Origin: Trichuris trichiura
Lineage: Eukaryota > Nematoda > Enoplea > Trichinellida > Trichuridae
NCBI GenBank assembly: GCA_037903355.1
Contig: JBAJFE010000026.1
Span: 7,440,001-7,504,000 of the forward strand
Direction: 5' to 3'
Length of the DNA: 64,000 bases
Part shown: one piece after another, positions 59,116 to 64,000 of the stretch
Numbering within the stretch: the stretch's first letter is position 1
How the letters are laid out: the number at the start of each line of letters is the position of its first letter
Notes under the pieces: model-generated
Databases searched by the model: none
Told to the model about the DNA's origin: nothing
Seen by the model: the letters and a program-made list of their open reading frames with translations, nothing else
Made by a program: the position numbers and the translations under genes

Positions 59116-61965
59116 CATGAATAGTTTAACTAGAGATTTCAGATATGAGCACATCCTGGATTTCACACTATTTATGCTCGATACGTCTAGTTTCGACAGT
59201 ATACTCCCGTAGATGCCCTAAGCTCTAGGATCCCGAGCCAGCCACCACTTAGAGATAACAGAAACCGTTGCGATTTCACAATTATAACTTTTACCGTACG
59301 ATTTCGGCCTACCGGTCAGATTTCGATGCAAAGCTTTAACAATTACGATTACGTAAGAGAAGAGTAAATTTATAATTATTTTGCCTTTGGAAGTGTGCTG
59401 TTCACACTCGCTGACAAATTAGGATCGGTTACCACGTAGTATTTACGCAGGCACTTAGAATTATAACCTGCGCGCTGTTTTACTGTATTGTTAAAGTTAT
59501 TTACGCAGTGGGTGTCGGTTGGGCACTTGTAGCTTGGCATGGAGCTTTTTTGTGTGTGTATGGCCTGACTACGGGCTGTATAAAAGAAAAAGCTCTATGA
59601 CCAGTGAATGATCGAGGCCAACCGGTCAATTCGGGGAGTGCCAGTCGGCCTCGAGCTGGCGCTTCTGCAGTATTGGTTTACGAAGAGCCAAACCGTAAGT
59701 TTCTTTTTTAATCAAACTGCGAAGGTGTATTTTGATGGCTTAATAGTTTTATTTGTTTCATTAATCCTTCTGAGAATCACCTTTAGCGTAATGCCCACTT
59801 AGGTAAAGTAAAGTTGTCTACTTGTCGTTCTTAAAAACTACCACTGTTAAATGTCCATCATTTTTAAGCCTGTTTACTTTTTCAGAGAAGCGGCCGGTTC
59901 GAGGTCTACCTGACCGACGAATGAGCCAAGTGTGAGCCCGCTGCTGGGGGAGAGAGCAAGGCTGTTGTCGAAGTATCGCTAGACGACGCAGCCATCTCGA
60001 TTTGGACGATATGTAAACATAATCCGCTACAATAGCGGTATTGTAAATAATGAAACAGCGCGAACTGAAGAGCGGAATTGCTGAAAAAGACGCCCCGTAG
60101 CTAGGACGGGAAGATAACGAGCTGGTTTTTCTGTTGTCCGTCCAGACAGCTGCGATTACACAATGGCTAGATCGGGAAGCCGTCTAGAAGAATTACAGCA
60201 AAGTGGGACAGTTCCTTAAAAGGTCCTGGGTGTCGGTTCGTTGTACGACACGACCTTTAGACTGCAAGATAAAGAGATGATTTCATCCTACCAACAAGGA
60301 TGCGACGAATTCTATGACCTTTTGCTGCAAGGGGCTTAATTCAGATGAAAATAGCTTTGGAATTTCTCCGTGCTTTCGACACTTCGAGCAAAGTCCGCCA
60401 GCCAAAACCAATCCCGTACGCAAAGCATATTAATGACCGCTGGGCTGTGGATGGGCAGAGGGATTTAGTCTCTTGTTGAAGACGATGCTTTGGTGCGTCT
60501 TATGAATGCCCAGCTCGATTTCCAGTGCAATCATTGCTGAAGCTGCGTTTTTTTACGCTGATTTCGTGCTATGCTCTCATTGTTAATTTACGCCAACGAC
60601 AGCGAGAAAGTACTCCGAAGACTGCGTATTTCCTCTGTGCTTTTCTTTTCTCGTTGCTGGATAATAAATGATTTATGCAATATCTCAAAATCGTTTCTCG
60701 GCCTTTTTCGCTCTAGCGTTCTCGTGGACGTCCCAGGTGCACTATTGTTGAGGGGTGTTCCAGTGTCAGTTCCATACGGTCCCTTGGGAGAGACTAAAGT
60801 GGTTATTCAACAACAAGTGTTTTTTTGTCTTGGGTTCCATTGGCCTTTTGGTACCGAACGACTCTGAACCCGCCATGATTAAATGCCCACGGTCTAACGT
60901 AATCGTCAGCGTTTCAACGCTCCCTCGAGAAGCGCTGCTTCGGGGCATTACAAACCGTCAGAAGAACCTTGTTTTATGCACATGTGCTTTGGAGGCGTTA
61001 CAGAAAAGGCATGTTGATCGACCTATAAGTAATCATTTTTCCTGCTGCCGTACAGAGCCCATTTCTCATCTTAAGGTGTAAATCATTCGAGGAAATGCTT
61101 ATTGTAAGGAAGTGGTGCTGGTGCGATCAATTTAATGGCGCGGGATTTTGCGAAAAGCGTTTCCGCACTAACTTCTACTACATCGTGAGTATAGAGATTA
61201 GCGGCGTCCCGGACGTGGGCGACTGCATAGTTCGAACAACTGAGCCGTTTGTGTTGCTCTTAAGCACCAGTAGAATCAGCGCCTCAAAGCATAGGTCATC
61301 AGGTACTCCTAACCGCGAGTCGACGCGTTCTTGCAGATCTCTTCAAGATTGCATTATATGTAATTTTGTTCCATCTGAGCGCAAGAATCTCGTTTCTGCA
61401 CTAATGCGATGCTCAGACACAAATGGCGCAATTGAAAGAGCATCAAAGGTTCTTTGATGCTCTTTCAATTGACATAGCTTTTTGTTAAACAAAAAAATAT
61501 GGCAATGAAAAAGAGCTGTTTTAACACAAGCCTAAAGTGGCTTTCGGATCTTGTCTCTTAGCCGCTTGGCAGTTCTAAAAATGCAGGTTCCTTTATGCCA
61601 AGCGCACGGCTATGCTGTTCTGCCCTAACTGGACAGCATGCTAATCGTCTCGTTCACCTTTTGCGTAAGCCTAAACCAAACTGTAAGCCTTCTATTTAGG
61701 CTCAGGCTTAGGTAAAGGCAGAACAGGTTAGCCGGAAAGTTTACAGTATGACAGCCGGTTTTTTCTTTGGTTTTTTGACGCATTAAGTTCTCTTTTAACT
61801 TACTCAAAAGCTAGAAATTTATTCCATGCTTTTGTTTCGTTAGGTTTCGTCCTTACATGTACCGCCTAACGACTGAAGCGCAACGAAAGATCTGGAAAGT
61901 ACTTTACACTTACTTACATATAAATTACTGTACGTAATTATATCGTGGGTGAATGAGAAACCGCG
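59116..61965. other. Intergenic stretch with short frames and one perfect palindrome
   Basis: Open frames at 60571-61081 and 61095-61457 on the plus strand overlap in different frames and contain no motif I recognise. They could be remains of an unidentified element. The palindrome at 61429-61471 is listed separately. Confidence 0.4.
61429..61471. repeat. Perfect palindrome, 20-bp arms, 3-nt spacer
   Basis: CAATTGAAAGAGCATCAAAG at 61429-61448 is followed by GTT and then its exact reverse complement at 61452-61471. There is no run of T after it, and a Pol III or bacterial-type terminator is not implied. It may mark a hairpin RNA, a foldback remnant or a replication or sequencing template-switch scar. 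Confidence 0.8.
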
Positions 61966-63642
61966 ATGGCTTTGGATCGAGTTTCCGGACAAAGACAGAG
62001 TTTGTTAATTGATTCTTTGTCTGACTCGGAGCCGGAGGTGCCAGATTTGGAGTTAATTCCGCCGGGTGCAAGCAAAAAGTCGAGACCTAATCGGTGGAAG
62101 TGAGCCTAATCGTGTTCCTTATAGCTTTTGCATTTGAGCTGTGTGCCATATTGCAGACGTGAAGCTGCCGCAGCCGGCCGTCGCAAACCCGAACGTCCAG
62201 TGGATTATCACCTGGTGCTTTCGTCACCTCACTTCAGGATCTCCCTTTTAGTTCTTGCAACAGCTTTGCTGGCAGTATTAGGTGCCCTTATCTTCTATGT
62301 TGCTTCTCTGCATGGTCAACTAAGTGCCGTCAAAAATGAATTAAAAGGTAAATCGAAATCTCGTTTTTGCCTGTTCGACTGTTGAGTGCAATTTTACTTT
62401 TGCCATTTTCTCTTTGCGTAGAACTTCTCGAAGCACACCGACTTGAATCAACGGAGTCTAGTCACGTTGTAAGAGGTCCGCTGCTTCTTGAACCGCCGTC
62501 CGACAAGTCGGCTACCTTTCAAGAACGAAATATGCATCTGCAAAGCTTGGTGCGCGTAAGTGCTACACGGCGTGGTCACCTTTTGACCGTATCACATTTT
62601 GTTGACGGTTTTACAGAAGTTGCACATCATGAATGAAACAATACAAAGGTTGGTGTCGCATAGTCATTGGATGCAGAACGCTAGCGAAGTAGCTAAGTTG
62701 CGCTTTGCAAGTAATTGTGCAAAAGTTTTAACTTATTTTAGACTCAATGGACCAATAGTAATTACCCGTTGATCCCTAAAGAAATGGTAGGTGCCTAAGG
62801 TTTGACGCTTAGAGCGCATCTACTAACCTGCACGGGCTCTGGGTCGTCACTGTTTGAACTTTCAATGTATTACGTCAGTGATACAGTTCGTCCCGGCAAA
62901 ATCGTTTGTAAATTGGCAGCGCATTTCAAAGCACTAATTTTTTTAACCCAATTTCTCGAACTGTCTGGGCGTCAAATGCTTTTCGATAGCAACTGTTCAG
63001 TCTTGCGAAGCTTTTTCCTTCAGATAATCAGTCCTTCAAATCTAAAAGTATGTCGCTATCGTAGTTGCCAATCTCGCTGTTGATGGCATATATTAATTGA
63101 ACTAGGCTTCGAAAATGTATAGTTACTATTTTTAGTAGAATGAAGAACTATTATAATAAAACACGAAAAGTTAAACTCTATCTAAGTAAAGTCGAAGTAC
63201 CGACTAATCTCTGCGCGAGAATATTTAATGAAAGACCTTTTTTTAACTGTAGATAATTGTTGTAGGCACTGCGGCATGTGTCACCTTTTTTAGGCAAAGT
63301 ATTAAACTCATTTAGAACTACTACAACCTAGCACAGAATATTTGGGTATTAATCAACGGACATGGCCAACTGTCTTCCTCACGTACATGCGTTAATTGGC
63401 ATGTTCGCCTTAATGAAATACTTTTGCTGCTAAGTGGCATTAAATTAAATGAAATCTTAACAAATGAACTGTTTTTCATGAAGGTTATTTGCACGCTGAT
63501 TAGCCGTTGGTTTCAGCCGTTTCAAAGCGAAAGGGTTTTGCGGCCAAAGGAATCATTAGAGGAACATTTGAGCAACCGTTCCTTGTCATCGATGGCTGAA
63601 AACGAGGCCACAACATTTCCCGTGCCTGCCGGTGATAGTTAG
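61966..63642 (+). CDS. Type II single-pass membrane protein, unrecognised
   Basis: Exons: 61966-62093 (ATG), 62157-62347, 62422-62555, a fourth beginning at 62617 after TTTTACAG, and probably a last one from about 63519 to the TAG at 63640-63642. Phases match through exon 4; the join to the last exon is not resolved. The first 60 or so residues are acidic, then basic (LSDSEPEVPDLELIPPG). A hydrophobic helix in exon 2 reads ISLLVLATALLAVLGALIFY, with no signal peptide before it, so type II topology is expected. The lumenal part (QLSAVKNELK, then ERNMHLQSLVR and MNETIQRLVSHS) looks coiled-coil and has an N-glycosylation site. The layout recalls Golgi type II coiled-coil proteins such as GOLM1, but I see no sequence match and do not assign it. 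Confidence 0.6.
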
Positions 63643-64000
63643 GCTCCATTTGTAGCAAAACAATTCTGCAACCAGCAAACAAAATGATCTTTCGCTTAAG
63701 AATGCAGACTGATAATAGAAAAGATTCATTCGCGCTTTCGTTAAATACAAGTTCAAAAAATCGGATGTATAATATGTTGTTTGTTCCAATCTGCATCATC
63801 AGTGCACCTTCCATGCAAGAGAGGACTGTTGGATCTAAAGTCGTCTGTCCTTTCGCTCCTCTAAACTTTCACTACGATTCTTTTGCGAGTAAACTTTAAT
63901 AGGAAAAACTGTACTTTTAAAGGTTTCAGTTTGCGCAACATCGTCGGTTTCTGACGTTCTTTAAATCGACACGGGTGGCTGTAAACATATATTTGAAAAA
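63643..64000. other. Right edge of window
   Basis: Nothing recognisable after the probable stop at 63642. A 71-codon plus-strand frame (63684-63899) has no motif. The 3' UTR of the preceding gene may extend here. Confidence 0.35.

Overview
This is eukaryotic, invertebrate metazoan DNA. There are no operons or bacterial signals. Genes are split by many short introns (mostly about 48-85 nt, GT...AG). The sequence is AT-rich, and genes sit kilobases apart with repeats between them. I rebuilt the exon chains by hand, checking splice sites, codon phase and family motifs. The small introns and one gene per roughly 6-8 kb would suit a compact nematode-like genome, possibly clade I (Trichuris/Trichinella type). 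That placement is inference; the sequence does not prove it.

Layout. 1-5.1 kb: no gene, one copy of a dispersed repeat. 5.15-8.06 kb (+): an unrecognised gene with two equal-sized exons carrying paired CX3C motifs. 11.93-12.44 kb (+): a membrane-anchored EGF-receptor ligand of the Spitz/TGF-alpha type. 12.9-13.4 kb (+): the start of a possible small gene. 14.5-18.1 kb: a miRNA-like hairpin and an old degenerate tandem array. 18.58-20.21 kb (-): a complete eight-exon metaxin gene. 23.38-26.26 kb (+): a complete twelve-exon NELF-A gene. 27.2-30.25 kb (+): a dead hAT transposon with terminal inverted repeats, followed by a second, older hAT remnant near 31.2-31.7 kb. 32.78-33.16 kb (+): an intronless centromeric histone H3 (CENP-A type). 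36.28-42.83 kb (+): an unrecognised multi-exon gene rich in Ser, Thr and basic residues. 44.68-47.92 kb (-): a nearly complete SLC6 sodium-coupled transporter, with a palindromic MITE in one intron. 51.74-53.63 kb (-): a complete seven-exon FRG1 gene. 55.4-56.3 kb: a 276-bp tandem repeat that stays open in reading frame. 57.3-59.1 kb (-): a decayed Penelope-like retroelement (RT plus GIY-YIG) split by a foldback element. 61.4 kb: a perfect 20-bp-arm palindrome. 61.97 kb to about 63.64 kb (+): a type II membrane protein gene.

The recognised genes are unrelated housekeeping and signalling genes that happen to be neighbours: mitochondrial outer-membrane import (metaxin), promoter-proximal Pol II pausing (NELF-A), centromere identity (cenH3), RNA-associated nuclear function (FRG1), small-molecule uptake (SLC6) and EGFR signalling. 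The observations I rate highest are NELF-A itself (the complex is missing from C. elegans), the two apparent non-AG 3' splice sites in the otherwise intact SLC6 gene, the divergent cenH3, the duplicated CX3C exons, and the 276-bp coding-like tandem repeat.
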